A DNA stretch of 64,000 bases from Niabella pedocola (GCF_021044425.1 NZ_JAJNEC010000003.1:186001-250000); one strand, 5' to 3'. Counted from the stretch's first letter, positions 35,643 to 45,124 are shown. Made by a program: numbers and translations. The notes: generated by a model from the sequence alone, not told the origin.

Positions 35643-38102
35643 ATGGTACTGTTGCTGAAGAAAATACTGCCTGCCATTGCTTTGAGTGCGTTGCTGGCCA
35701 CCGGGTATGGCCAGTCCTGGGTACGGATCAATCAATTGGGCTATACGGAAAAGGATATAAAAGTGGCGGTGCTGGTGTCTAAAAATGCGATCACCTGCAC
35801 GCGTTTCTCCCTGGTCGATGCCGTCTCAAACAAAGTGGTGTACACCAGTGATAAGGTGCAATCCTTTCCGGCCTATGCGGCCTTTGAAAGCGGGTTCCGC
35901 CTGAATTTTACGGCTTTTCAAAAACCGGGGAGCTATTATATAAAGGCGGGCGATGTGGTTTCCCCCGTATTCCCGGTCAACAACCAGGTGTACGACGGTA
36001 CCGCGGATTTTGTGCTGAAATACATGCGGCAGCAACGCTCCAGGTTCAATCCTTTTTTAAACGACAGTTGCCATACTGCAGACGGCTTTATTGTATATCA
36101 TAAAGACCCGCGTAAAGATTCCACACGCATCGATGTGGCGGGAGGGTGGCATGATGCATCGGATTACCTGCAATACCTGCCCACATCGGCCAATGCCACG
36201 TTTCAGCTGCTGTTTGCTTATATGAAAAACCCGGGAAGCTTTGAAGACCGGCACGACGCGAGCGGGAGAGCCGGTAGTAACGGGGTTCCTGACATACTGG
36301 ATGAAGCCCGGTGGGGCCTGGAATGGATGGTGAAAATGAACCCGGGAAAGGAGGAGTACTATAACCAGATTGCTGATGACCGGGATCACCGGGGTATGCG
36401 CCTGCCCAATCAGGATACGGTAACATACGCGCCGCATATGGGACTGAGCCGCCCGGTATACTTTATTTCCGGTAAACCACAGGGGCCAAAATATCAAAAC
36501 CGCACAAAGGGGGTGGCTTCCAGTGCCGGCAAGTTTGCCTCGGCATTTGCACTGGGCGCAAAGATCCTGCAAGGATATGATCCTGTTTTTGCCGCCACAT
36601 TAACGGAAAAAGCCCGGGATGCCTACGCTTTTGGAAAAAAATACCCGGGAAATAACCAGACCATTCCATTTGGGGCTCCCTATTTCTATGAGGAAGACAA
36701 TTATGTAGATGATATGGAACTGGCTGCCCTGTCGTTGTACGAAGTGGATAAAAAGACGCATTACCTGGATGAGGCAATCGGTTTTGCAAGACAGGAACCG
36801 GTAACGCCCTGGATGGGCGCCGATACCGCCCGCCATTACCAGTGGTACCCGTTTTTGAACCTGGGGCATTACCTGGGTACCGGGCACGGCAATAACCGGG
36901 GCGAATATCTTTCCTTTATGAAGGAGGGAATCGACCGGGTAAAGAAACGCGGGGCCGGAAATCCGTTCCTGATGGGGGTGCCGTTTATCTGGTGTTCGAA
37001 TAATCTTACGGTGGCCATACTAACGCAGATCAGTTTGTATAAGGAAGCCAGCGGCGATCATCAGTACGACGAACTGGAAGCTGCTTTGCGCGATTGGCTG
37101 CTGGGCTGTAATCCCTGGGGTACCAGTATGATCTGTGATCTGCCGGAAAAGGGTGTGGCTCCAAAGGACCCGCATTCGGCCTTTACACATTTGCATGGAT
37201 ACAAGATCTCCGGCGGATTGGTAGACGGGCCCATTTATGGAAGTATCTGGAATAAGTTGATCGGGATCAAATTGTATAAGCCGGATTCGTTTGCGGCATT
37301 CCAGTCGCCGCTGGTTATCTACCATGATGACTATGGCGATTATTCCAGCAATGAGCCAACCATGGATGGTACGGCCAGTTTGACCTATTATTTTTCAAAG
37401 ATGCAGGCCACGGCATCGGGTACGGATGTGGTACGCAGGGATACGGAAGGCGCGGTGATCGGCATGCCCGGAAAAAAGGTATACCTCATCTTTTCGGCAC
37501 ATGATAAAGGGGAGGGCGGTGCCTACATTCAGCAGGTATTAAAAAAACAGGGCGTAAAAGCCAGCTTCTTTTTTACAGGCGATTTTTTACGCGATCCGCA
37601 GTTCAGGCCGGCGGTATTACAATTAAAAAAGGAAGGACATTATATTGCTTCCCATTCCGATAAGCATTTGTTGTATAACGACTGGAAGCAGCGGGATTCC
37701 CTACTGGTATCTAAGGAACAGTTTGTAACCGACCTGGATCATGCCTATCAAACACTTGCTGAGATGGGGATACCCAAGGGCCGCTGGTTTCTTCCGCCCT
37801 ATGAATGGTACAATAAAGATATCGTAGCATGGGCCCGTGAACAGGGATTGACCGTTATCAATTTTACACCTGGTACAGGTACGAATGCGGATTATACCTG
37901 GCCGGAACAATCGAATTATAAAAGCAGTGCACAGCTGTTAAGCCAATTAAAAAAGGTGGAATCAGAAAAAGGATTGGCGGGCAATTTCCTGCTGATTCAT
38001 TATGGTACGGATGAACGGCGAACGGATAAATTTTATCATCAGCTGGAAACCATCATCCGTTTTTTGCGTGCGCGCGGCTACCAGTTGGAACGCCTTCCTT
38101 AA
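35643..38102 (+). CDS. Secreted GH9 glycoside hydrolase fused to a NodB-like polysaccharide deacetylase
   Basis: Exported two-enzyme protein, 819 residues, signal peptide 1-23 (ending ATGYGQ). An Ig-like cellulase N-terminal domain (about 25-110) precedes a GH9 (alpha/alpha)6 barrel (about 120-595) with GGWHDASDY (D171, D174 as catalytic-base region) and the catalytic acid E571 in SNEPTMDGT. The C-terminus (about 610-819) is a CE4/NodB domain: HSDKH (671-675) keeps both zinc histidines, while the TFDD-type motif reads FSAHDKG (617-623), so the usual base Asp is His620 and the zinc Asp is D621. GH9 includes cellulases and exo-glucosaminidases; coupling to a deacetylase hints at an N-acetylated or chitosan-like substrate (inference). 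There is no type IX sorting domain. Confidence 0.87.
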   Translation: MVLLLKKILPAIALSALLATGYGQSWVRINQLGYTEKDIKVAVLVSKNAITCTRFSLVDAVSNKVVYTSDKVQSFPAYAAFESGFRLNFTAFQKPGSYYIKAGDVVSPVFPVNNQVYDGTADFVLKYMRQQRSRFNPFLNDSCHTADGFIVYHKDPRKDSTRIDVAGGWHDASDYLQYLPTSANATFQLLFAYMKNPGSFEDRHDASGRAGSNGVPDILDEARWGLEWMVKMNPGKEEYYNQIADDRDHRGMRLPNQDTVTYAPHMGLSRPVYFISGKPQGPKYQNRTKGVASSAGKFASAFALGAKILQGYDPVFAATLTEKARDAYAFGKKYPGNNQTIPFGAPYFYEEDNYVDDMELAALSLYEVDKKTHYLDEAIGFARQEPVTPWMGADTARHYQWYPFLNLGHYLGTGHGNNRGEYLSFMKEGIDRVKKRGAGNPFLMGVPFIWCSNNLTVAILTQISLYKEASGDHQYDELEAALRDWLLGCNPWGTSMICDLPEKGVAPKDPHSAFTHLHGYKISGGLVDGPIYGSIWNKLIGIKLYKPDSFAAFQSPLVIYHDDYGDYSSNEPTMDGTASLTYYFSKMQATASGTDVVRRDTEGAVIGMPGKKVYLIFSAHDKGEGGAYIQQVLKKQGVKASFFFTGDFLRDPQFRPAVLQLKKEGHYIASHSDKHLLYNDWKQRDSLLVSKEQFVTDLDHAYQTLAEMGIPKGRWFLPPYEWYNKDIVAWAREQGLTVINFTPGTGTNADYTWPEQSNYKSSAQLLSQLKKVESEKGLAGNFLLIHYGTDERRTDKFYHQLETIIRFLRARGYQLERLP

Positions 38103-38230
38103 GCGGGCCGTTCCATCGGCATCCGTAAAAAGATCCGGATAGCGGCACCGGTTGATGCAATATATATTCCGGGGCTTACGGTTTAACGAAACGTACGCAT
38201 TGAAAAATAGAATGGGATGATATATAAAAA

Positions 38231-38256
38231 GAAAAAAGCTGCCTGTGAAGACAACT
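38231..38256 (-). terminator. Terminator of tRNA-Lys
   Basis: On the minus strand, AGTTGTC / GGCAGCT form a 7-bp stem (two G-T pairs) followed by a T run. It starts 11 bases past the tRNA 3' end. Confidence 0.65.
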
Positions 38257-38266
38257 TTTTTCTTTG

Positions 38267-38339
38267 TGATCCCGCTGGGACTCGAACCCAGGGCCCATAC
38301 ATTAAAAGTGTATTGCTCTACCAACTGAGCTACGGAATC
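38267..38339 (-). tRNA. tRNA-Lys (anticodon TTT)
   Basis: Minus-strand cloverleaf: acceptor arms GATTCCG and CGGGATC (one G-T pair), anticodon stem ATACA/TGTAT enclosing CTTTTAA (anticodon TTT), T arm GGGTTCGAGTCCC, discriminator A. CCA is not encoded. Confidence 0.95.
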
Positions 38340-38362
38340 AACTGCGTTCCCGTTTGGGAGTG

Positions 38363-38393
38363 CAAAAATAAGGGAATCAATTTATTGCTCCAA
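38363..38393 (-). promoter_or_regulatory. Bacteroidota-type promoter for tRNA-Lys
   Basis: Minus strand TTG (38393-38391), 20-base spacer, TATTTTTG (38370-38363). This puts the start site about 18-20 bases before the tRNA. Confidence 0.65.
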
Positions 38394-38692
38394 AAAAAAA
38401 CACAGAATTCTTGAAATATTTTTCATTTTTTTTGATCAATGGGGCGTGAACACAGGGATACTTACAGGATGATCTTCAATGCTTCAGGAAGTATGCTTCC
38501 GGGCTAAAACAAATCATTGGGTGCACGTTGCATCAGGCGTTTCGTTTTGAAGTACCTTTCTTTGATATGACCTGTATACTATAATGGCTGATACCTGGCT
38601 TCCGTAAAAGCTACCCCGCTTTAGTTGAGGTAGCTGAAATTAACTGCAAAAAAATTGCACATTCATATATTACAACAAAACGCTGCTTGCCC
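38394..38692. other. Gene-free stretch with a minus-strand terminator-like hairpin
   Basis: No gene seen. AGCTACC (38609-38615) and GGTAGCT (38629-38635) form a 7-bp stem followed on the minus strand by TTTT (38606-38609), which would serve the metallo-hydrolase gene ending at 38693. Confidence 0.45.
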
Positions 38693-39517
38693 TCAAAACA
38701 AACGGAGCTGTCCCAGGGACTGGGGCGCGTTGGAATAACGTACATTGCTGCCGGCAACGGTATACACCGGCGTCTCTTTATACCGGGATGCGATGATGAT
38801 ATGGGTACTGGTTGCCTGTCCTGTAAAAAGATCGCGAACCAGGTCCGGATCATTATTGTCGGCCGAAAGGTGCGAGAGAAACAGGTGGCTCATATGTGCC
38901 GGTCTGCAGGAGATAAAAAGTTCGAGTGCTTCTTTATTAGATAAATGTCCCTGGCCGCCGCGTATCCGCTTTTTCAAGTGATAAGGGTACCGGCCTTTTT
39001 CAAGCAGCACCTCATCATAATTGGCTTCCAGGAAAGCGGCATGGCATTTCCTGAAATGGCTGCTGAGATTTTCGCAAACTTTCCCGATATCGGTAAAAAT
39101 GCCGATACAGGTATGGCCATCGGCTACTGTAAAGCTATGCGGATCTGCGGCGTCATGATATTTCCGGAACGCGCTGATCAATAAACTACCAATCGATACC
39201 GGGCCTTCGGTGCTTAGCGGACGAACGAGTGCCGGATCCAGCTGCAGACCTGAGTGGCGAAGGGTGCCGGAAGAAATATAAACAGGGAGCTGATGTTTCC
39301 GGGAGAGTACCTCGAGGCCGCGGATATGATCGCCGTGTTCGTGCGAGATGAATATGGCTTTTACTTTTTTAAGGGTCAGCCCCAGCCGGTGCATCCGCTT
39401 CTCGGTTTCCCGGCAAGACAGGCCGGCATCAATCAATACGGCCTCGTCGTCGTTACCGATATAATAACAGTTGCCGTTACTGCCCGAATTCAGGGAGGTT
39501 AAATAGAAGCTGCTCAC
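38693..39517 (-). CDS. YycJ/WalJ-like metallo-beta-lactamase-fold hydrolase
   Basis: MBL-fold nuclease-like hydrolase, 274 residues. The N-terminus SLNSGSNGNCYYI is characteristic of the YycJ group. The zinc motif HEHGDH is at 59-64, and later metal ligands are seen in DIGKV and in FLSHLS near the C-terminus. YycJ-type proteins are thought to be 5'-3' exonucleases acting in mismatch repair or cell-wall coordination in other bacteria. The role here is inferred from family membership. It is monocistronic. Confidence 0.88.
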   Translation of the reverse strand: MSSFYLTSLNSGSNGNCYYIGNDDEAVLIDAGLSCRETEKRMHRLGLTLKKVKAIFISHEHGDHIRGLEVLSRKHQLPVYISSGTLRHSGLQLDPALVRPLSTEGPVSIGSLLISAFRKYHDAADPHSFTVADGHTCIGIFTDIGKVCENLSSHFRKCHAAFLEANYDEVLLEKGRYPYHLKKRIRGGQGHLSNKEALELFISCRPAHMSHLFLSHLSADNNDPDLVRDLFTGQATSTHIIIASRYKETPVYTVAGSNVRYSNAPQSLGQLRLF

Positions 39518-39580
39518 GCTGCAAAATACCTCTTTTTATAAAAATAAACGGAGTTGCCGGGGATAATAAAAAAACAATCT

Positions 39581-39596
39581 TCCGGCAGCTGCCGGA
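39581..39596. promoter_or_regulatory. 16-base perfect palindrome between divergent genes
   Basis: TCCGGCAGCTGCCGGA, located between the minus-strand MBL gene start (39517) and the plus-strand Crp-family regulator. It could be a regulator operator or a short stem-loop; no direct support for either. Confidence 0.3.
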
Positions 39597-39760
39597 TAAT
39601 GCATCATTTCGGGGAGGGGCTAGGTTTGCGCGGGCTGCGTTTTAAAGCAATCATGTGTTTCATAACAGGATCCGGCAGCGCAATGATCTGATTTTTTTAT
39701 TATATGAAAAGGGCCCGCAACCGGTAACCCGCCTGTTAAAGGTAATAATGATTAATTTAG

Positions 39761-40354
39761 ATGTTCATTCCAAACACGATGAGCTACCCACAGTTTTTCC
39801 AGCAGGTTCGCAAATACCACCCAATTACCATTGAGGCGGAGCAGGCATGGGCGGAGCTGTTAAAGGAAAAAACCTACCGCAGAGGAGAGCGGCTGGTAAC
39901 GGAAGGACAGGTGCCACGCAAGTTTGCGTTCATTTGCAGCGGATTAGCCTATCAGTACTATTTGCCCGCCGACGGGGAGATGATCATCAAATACTTTTTC
40001 CCTGAAAACCGCCTGGCAGCGTCGGTTACGGCAACCATGACCGGTACTCCAAGCCAATTTACGATCGCTTTTATTGAAGACGCTGTGGTACTGGAATATG
40101 ATTTCAGCGCGTTCAGGAAGCTGGTTGATCAGCATCAGGATCTTGCGCTGTTTTACATCCGTTACCTGGAAAAACATTGGGTAATAGAAAAGGAACCACT
40201 CGAAATTGCATTCCGTTCTGATACTGCTGCTATACGTTACCGGCAATTCCTGGCATCGCACCAACACCTGCTGCCCCGTCTTAAAAAGTACCATATTGCA
40301 TCCTACCTTGGTATTACCCCTACGCAATTAAGCCGTATCATCAACGGCAAATAA
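39761..40354 (+). CDS. Crp/Fnr-family transcriptional regulator
   Basis: Cyclic-nucleotide-binding-fold regulator, 197 residues. The N-terminal cNMP-binding-like barrel includes the YRRGERLVTEGQ turn and the ICSGLAYQYYL strand. The C-terminal helix-turn-helix is short and ends in YHIASYLGITPTQLSRIING. The canonical cAMP-binding residues are not clearly conserved, as in most Bacteroidota members, so the ligand is unknown. The ATG at 39761 or at 39779 (MSYPQFF) could be the start. It stands before a DUF1801 gene on the same strand. Confidence 0.88.
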   Translation: MFIPNTMSYPQFFQQVRKYHPITIEAEQAWAELLKEKTYRRGERLVTEGQVPRKFAFICSGLAYQYYLPADGEMIIKYFFPENRLAASVTATMTGTPSQFTIAFIEDAVVLEYDFSAFRKLVDQHQDLALFYIRYLEKHWVIEKEPLEIAFRSDTAAIRYRQFLASHQHLLPRLKKYHIASYLGITPTQLSRIINGK

Positions 40355-40463
40355 TTTTTCCATTTCTCAACATTTGTAATTTTTCTTTTCAGCGGCCTGT
40401 AAGAATTTCGCTATTGCAAAGCCGGCATACCGGTTATTGAAATATTCATTAAAACAGAAACAT

Positions 40464-40820
40464 ATGCGAAAAAAAGAAGTGGATGACTTTCTGGCAAAGC
40501 TGGACCATCCGATGAAAAAAGAAATGAGTGTGCTGCGTGACACCATTATGAACGTACACCCTGATATCACGGAGGATGTTAAATGGGGTGGGCCTAGTTT
40601 TTATTATAAGGGTGATATCGCCACCTTCAGTCCGAGGGTTAAAGATGCTGCCGTACTGGTGTTTCATCAGACGGAAGGGCTAACTCCAAAGGATGTGCTG
40701 GAACCGGCACCCAAGGGTAAGGGATACGCCAAATTTAAGAGCATGGCTGAAGTTACTGCAAAAAGTAAAAACCTTCAGGCGATCATCCGGGAGTGGATCA
40801 AACGAATGGATGAAGCTTAA
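40464..40820 (+). CDS. DUF1801 (YdhG-like) protein
   Basis: Small cytoplasmic protein of 118 residues in the DUF1801 family, with the conserved DVKWGGPSFYYKGDIATFSP core. The function of the family is not established; members are often linked to iron or stress in annotation. I start at the ATG at 40464 (MRKKEVDDFL); an in-frame ATG at 40437 would add nine residues. It is convergent with the second Crp/Fnr gene. Confidence 0.85.
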   Translation: MRKKEVDDFLAKLDHPMKKEMSVLRDTIMNVHPDITEDVKWGGPSFYYKGDIATFSPRVKDAAVLVFHQTEGLTPKDVLEPAPKGKGYAKFKSMAEVTAKSKNLQAIIREWIKRMDEA

Positions 40821-40862
40821 GACGGCGCTGTTCATCTCTGATCCGTCTGTCAGCAACGGTTA

Positions 40863-41441
40863 TCAACGTTTATCCCTCTTTGACTTTAACCGGCTCAGGG
40901 TTTCCTGGGAGATATTGAGATAGGAGGCTACCATTTTATTGGAGAGGCGGCGTACGATTTCCGGATTTTCATCCAGTAACTGGCGGTATTTTTCCAATGC
41001 GTCTTTGATCAGAAAAGACATCAGTCTTTTGGTATTGGTTACATAGGCGATTTCCAGGTAAATCCTGTAGAACTTTTCCCATTGGGGGATGAGATCCAGC
41101 AGGTGATAAAAATTTTTGTGGGTGATGGCGTATACCTCCGAATCTTCAACTGCCTGGATAAATTCTTCGGAGGGCTCGGAGGTAATAAAACTAACCAATG
41201 CCGTTGCAAACTGATTTTCAAATGCAAAATACCGGGTAGAATCCTGTCCCTCTTCATTTATAAAGAAGATGCGCAGACAGCCCTTAATAACGAAATAAGT
41301 CCGCTGGCTGGACTGCCCGTTAGTAAGCAGCATTTCATTCTTTTTTAATTGCATGGGTCTGAAATAGGAAAGGATCGTTGCTACTTCTTCATCGGTAACA
41401 GTGATCTTGCTTTTGATATAGGAAATTAAACGTTCTTCCAT
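40863..41441 (-). CDS. Crp/Fnr-family transcriptional regulator
   Basis: Second regulator of this family, 192 residues from the ATG at 41441 (MEERLISYIKSK); an alternative ATG at 41474 adds 11. It has the cNMP-binding-like barrel (KKNEMLLTNGQ, YFVIKGCLRIFF) and a C-terminal HTH (VASYLNISQETLSRLKSK). It is the last gene of a minus-strand run MFS exporter - siderophore-interacting flavoprotein - regulator, with a 61-base gap before it. It probably regulates that run (inference). Confidence 0.88.
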   Translation of the reverse strand: MEERLISYIKSKITVTDEEVATILSYFRPMQLKKNEMLLTNGQSSQRTYFVIKGCLRIFFINEEGQDSTRYFAFENQFATALVSFITSEPSEEFIQAVEDSEVYAITHKNFYHLLDLIPQWEKFYRIYLEIAYVTNTKRLMSFLIKDALEKYRQLLDENPEIVRRLSNKMVASYLNISQETLSRLKSKRDKR

Positions 41442-41501
41442 GCATTTGTAATCGGTGGCGGGCAAAGATATCAAATGCTGCTTAATAATCGTTTTCCTGC
41501 T

Positions 41502-42296
41502 TTACCGCTCTGGTATAGCGGCATCTTCAGATGCGCCCGCTTTCCAATAACTGCAGGTATACAACAGTTCCGGATTCCATTCAAGTTCCGTTCTGAAGTA
41601 ATGGCGCAGGTCCTTTACAGTAGTATACTCGGCGGCGATATAGATGTAATTCTTTTTCCCGGGATGCGGAAAGTTGAAAGACCGCACTTCTTCCGCAAGG
41701 CTGCTTCCGTTTTCCGGATGGAGATTGTGTAACCACTGTACATTGACTGAAGCCGCCGGGCACAAAAGTTGTTCATCCGCTTTGCTGTATACCTCCAAAA
41801 TAACCGTTACATCCGCAGTTGGGCGCAACTGTTCCACTATTGTACTGATCACGGGTAATGCTGTTGCATCTCCGGCCAACAGATAAGCATCTGCTTCAGG
41901 AACCAATGGTTTATTGCTAAGCTTCATACCGATCTCTAATGTATCGCCGGGTTTTACATGGATCGCCCAGCCTGAAGCCGGACCATTTTCGCCATGTGCG
42001 ATAAAATCAATAACTAATTCCCGGTTTTGCAGGTCGATCTTCCGGTTGGTATACGTTCTTGTAACTGTGGTTGATTCCGCGCTGGTCCCGGTTGCCGGCT
42101 CCGGTAAAAAAACGCCTGCTGTATGCGACCGTGGGATGAACAGCTTATTGTTAGAGCCGGAACGGACACCGGATAGCAGCGAGACCTGTGCGTCGTTGAG
42201 CTCAAATACCAGGCGGATAAAATGGGGGGTGAGGTATCTTTTCCGTTTAACCTTAAATACGGAACGTATTTTTTTAGATGGTGTTTGCTGCATCAT
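41502..42296 (-). CDS. Siderophore-interacting FAD-binding reductase (SIP family)
   Basis: Flavoprotein predicted to reduce ferric siderophores in the cytoplasm, 264 residues. The FAD-binding barrel includes the RTYTNRK motif and GPASGWAIHVKPGD. The nucleotide domain starts at YLLAGDATALPVIS. The C-terminus with YWKAGASED is the typical SIP ending. It is cotranscribed with the MFS gene (27-base gap) and a Crp/Fnr regulator. The set looks like a siderophore or metal handling locus, but no siderophore receptor is in view. Confidence 0.9.
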   Translation of the reverse strand: MMQQTPSKKIRSVFKVKRKRYLTPHFIRLVFELNDAQVSLLSGVRSGSNNKLFIPRSHTAGVFLPEPATGTSAESTTVTRTYTNRKIDLQNRELVIDFIAHGENGPASGWAIHVKPGDTLEIGMKLSNKPLVPEADAYLLAGDATALPVISTIVEQLRPTADVTVILEVYSKADEQLLCPAASVNVQWLHNLHPENGSSLAEEVRSFNFPHPGKKNYIYIAAEYTTVKDLRHYFRTELEWNPELLYTCSYWKAGASEDAAIPER

Positions 42297-42323
42297 TTTT
42301 TTGTTTGTTTTAATTGAATAAAT

Positions 42324-43505
42324 TCAGTGCCGTTTTTTGTTATACACCAACAGCAGGAGTGAAAGCATACAACTGATGCCGCCGAATGCATATACCGCCT
42401 GATAGTTGAACCATCCGGCAACGAACCCGGCTACCGGCCCGGCCAGTCCTAATGACAGATCTACAAAGGCCACATAGGCGCCCAGGGCTGTGCCTCTCAT
42501 TTGCGGGCTTACTTTTTGAATGGCCAAAACACCCAGTGCGGGGAAAACCAGCGAAAAACCAATGCCCGTTAATCCGCATCCGATGATGGCAACGGCTTTG
42601 GATGCCGAAGACCAGATCAGCAGCTGCCCGGCAATTTCGATAAGCAACGAAATAAAGGCTACATTAAACCCTCCGAATTTATCGGGAAAGGAGGCAAGAA
42701 ATACCCGGGTTAAAACATAACAGATGCCAAATACGGTAAATGCAAGGGAAGCGTCTCCCCAATGCTTTTCCGTAAAGAATAAGGCAATAAACGAAGCAAT
42801 GCATCCGAATGCGAATGAGGAAAGGGCCAGGCTCAACCCCTGTGCGGATATGGCTCCAACTACTTTGTAAAACGGGGTACGGATATGCGTTTTGTCTACC
42901 GGTACCGACGGAAGCTTTGCGGTAGCCAGTCCGCCTGCAAAAGGCAATAAGATCACCGGTAAAAATGCCGGTAACAGACCATAATGGCAGCTCAATGCAA
43001 TGCTCAACGGTGCGCCGATGGCAATGCCCGCATACATGGCAATTCCGTTCCAGGTCATTACTTTTCCGGATTTGGAATGACCCACCAAACCGATGCCCCA
43101 GGTTAGTGCGCCGGTAACTAAAAAACTTTCCCCAACGCCGTGCAGGATCCTTGCGAGCAGCAGTAATACCAGTGCCGGCAGGTGATGCTCCCGGAATAAT
43201 ACGGCCAACACATAGGCAACACCGGCAAATACGGCCAGCACCATACCATACCGGTTACTTCTTTTGGCCCCGCGGGTATCGGTTATCTTTCCGGAATAAG
43301 CACGGGTGAGCAGGGTGGATAAGAACTGCAATCCAATAACCAGTCCTACAACAATACTGCCGTAACCCAGGCCGCGCTGAACAAATTCAGGGAGGACGCC
43401 TAATACGATGCCGATTGTAAGATAAACACCGAAGACCGATAGGATAATGGGAATGATCGCTCTGTAAAAATGCATGGATTGTTCTTTTTCTGATGGTAGA
43501 CTCAT
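42324..43505 (-). CDS. Major facilitator superfamily transporter (YhhS-like)
   Basis: Twelve-helix MFS permease, 393 residues, of the drug/sugar/siderophore efflux type. The RAYSGKITDTRGAKRSNRYG stretch after helix 2 is the MFS signature loop. The context with a siderophore-interacting reductase suggests siderophore export or related metal homeostasis (inference). The start at 43505 is supported by lack of a better one; an internal ATG (MHFYRAII) lies 10 codons later, directly before helix 1. Confidence 0.87.
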   Translation of the reverse strand: MSLPSEKEQSMHFYRAIIPIILSVFGVYLTIGIVLGVLPEFVQRGLGYGSIVVGLVIGLQFLSTLLTRAYSGKITDTRGAKRSNRYGMVLAVFAGVAYVLAVLFREHHLPALVLLLLARILHGVGESFLVTGALTWGIGLVGHSKSGKVMTWNGIAMYAGIAIGAPLSIALSCHYGLLPAFLPVILLPFAGGLATAKLPSVPVDKTHIRTPFYKVVGAISAQGLSLALSSFAFGCIASFIALFFTEKHWGDASLAFTVFGICYVLTRVFLASFPDKFGGFNVAFISLLIEIAGQLLIWSSASKAVAIIGCGLTGIGFSLVFPALGVLAIQKVSPQMRGTALGAYVAFVDLSLGLAGPVAGFVAGWFNYQAVYAFGGISCMLSLLLLVYNKKRH

Positions 43506-43798
43506 AAACTACTGTTTTAAAATATTTCAGGTGCAAATTTGCAATTGCCCAAAAAACTGAACCTTGACATAGATCAAAAAAGAAAATGTTCCTGGATATT
43601 CATCTCAGTTATCATTAGGAGCCTTTTACAGCAACCACTTCCTGCACACGGGCGAAGCCTGGCAGTTTTTTGTCTGAATACACCCGCTATAATGTCTGCT
43701 TAGCACCCCGCACAGACCGGTTCCTATGAGTACCTTTGAACCTGCAAACAGGATGTACCGGGCTGGATCGCCCATCTCAACTACAAAAATGACGGGTC

Positions 43799-44743
43799 AT
43801 GAAAAAACAGGATTTTACAACAGGCTTTGTTACAGATGCAACTCCACGGGAGGTTTTTATGGCAATCAACCATGTACGCGGCTGGTGGTCGGAGCATATT
43901 GAAGGCAGTACCAGCCAACCGGATGATGTATTTATTTACCGTGACAAATACCTTACGGCCCGGATGCATATAGTGCAGCTGACCCCGCAAAAAATTGTGT
44001 GGGATGTAGTTGAAACGTACAACACCTTCTTTGATCATAGAACGGAGTGGAACGGCACACAGATCATTTTTGAGATCCTGGAACAGGAGGGCCGTACTGC
44101 GGTGCTGTTTACCCATGCGGGGCTAATCCCTAAACTGGAATGTTTTAATGTTTGCTCCAATTCATGGGACTTCTTTATAAGAACCAGTTTAAAAAAACTG
44201 GCCGAAACAGGCAAAGGGGCTAATATTTCCAAAGACGAACATTCCTATACGACATCGATCTTTGTGGATGCATCTCCACAGAACGTATTTGAAGCCATTA
44301 ATGATATTGCCGGCTGGTGGTCTGAGAATATTGAGGGCGAACCCGGAGCACCGGGTGGCGAATTGTTTTATCATTACCGGAACGCCCATTTAATGAAGTT
44401 AAAGGTCGTAGAACTGAAACGGGATGAGAAAATCGTGTGGTTTGTAAAAGATAATTTTTTCGATTTTACACAGGATGATGCGGGGTTGAAAGGTACAAAG
44501 ATCATTTTTGCCATTCAACGGGAAGGGGACGGGACCCGGCTAGATTTTACGCACCATGGACTGGTAAAGGAATGCGCCTGCTACGATATATGTAAATCGG
44601 CCTGGGATGAGCTGGTTGGGGAAAGCCTGTACCAGCGCATCACCACCGGGAAGGGTAACCCTGTTTTAAAACAAAAGGATGGGTTTGATACCGGCCTTGT
44701 TGAAAACCGGAAGTTGAACGCGGAGGATGTTATTTCTAAATAA
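43799..44743 (+). CDS. Tandem SRPBCC (AHSA1/START-like) protein
   Basis: Two SRPBCC ligand-binding domains in one chain of 314 residues. Repeat one (about 3-145) has VFMAINHVRGWWSEHIEG and ends SLKKLAETGKG. Repeat two (about 150-290) has VFEAINDIAGWWSENIEG and ends YQRITTGKG. The repeats are clearly homologous, so the gene arose by internal duplication. The family covers chaperone co-factors and lipid or small-molecule binders; no ligand can be named. It starts a plus-strand run with a SnoaL gene (6-base gap) and two more SRPBCC genes. Confidence 0.85.
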   Translation: MKKQDFTTGFVTDATPREVFMAINHVRGWWSEHIEGSTSQPDDVFIYRDKYLTARMHIVQLTPQKIVWDVVETYNTFFDHRTEWNGTQIIFEILEQEGRTAVLFTHAGLIPKLECFNVCSNSWDFFIRTSLKKLAETGKGANISKDEHSYTTSIFVDASPQNVFEAINDIAGWWSENIEGEPGAPGGELFYHYRNAHLMKLKVVELKRDEKIVWFVKDNFFDFTQDDAGLKGTKIIFAIQREGDGTRLDFTHHGLVKECACYDICKSAWDELVGESLYQRITTGKGNPVLKQKDGFDTGLVENRKLNAEDVISK

Positions 44744-44749
44744 GATACA

Positions 44750-45124
44750 ATGACGGACAGGAAACGATTTACAACGCAGGATGTGGCACAACAGTTTTAT
44801 GAGCTTGCAAAACAGGAAAAGTGGTTCGAGATCCAGGATGCGCTTTTTTCGGAAGATATAACGAGCACCGACCCTCCAGGTTCCGAATACCTGGGCTATG
44901 CAGCGGGAAAAGACAAGGTGCGTAAAAAAGGCGAAGACTGGGTGAAGCGGATCAGTGCGGTGCATCATTTGCATACTACAGCGCCCATTGTAGCGGCGCA
45001 TCATTTTGTAGCAGGAAGCGCGATGGATCTCGACGTAGCGCCTTTCGGAAGGGTACAGATCCATGAGATCATGTTGTACGAGGTGCGGGATGGAAAGATC
45101 ATATCGGAACAATTTTTTTATTAA
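44750..45124 (+). CDS. SnoaL/NTF2-like domain protein
   Basis: Single NTF2-like cone domain, 124 residues, with the N-terminal helix FYELAKQEKWFEIQDALF and the C-terminal EIMLYEVRDGKIISEQFFY strand pair that is typical of SnoaL-like proteins. It could be an isomerase/cyclase-type or binding protein; the substrate is unknown. It begins 6 bases after the tandem SRPBCC gene, which indicates cotranscription. Confidence 0.85.
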   Translation: MTDRKRFTTQDVAQQFYELAKQEKWFEIQDALFSEDITSTDPPGSEYLGYAAGKDKVRKKGEDWVKRISAVHHLHTTAPIVAAHHFVAGSAMDLDVAPFGRVQIHEIMLYEVRDGKIISEQFFY

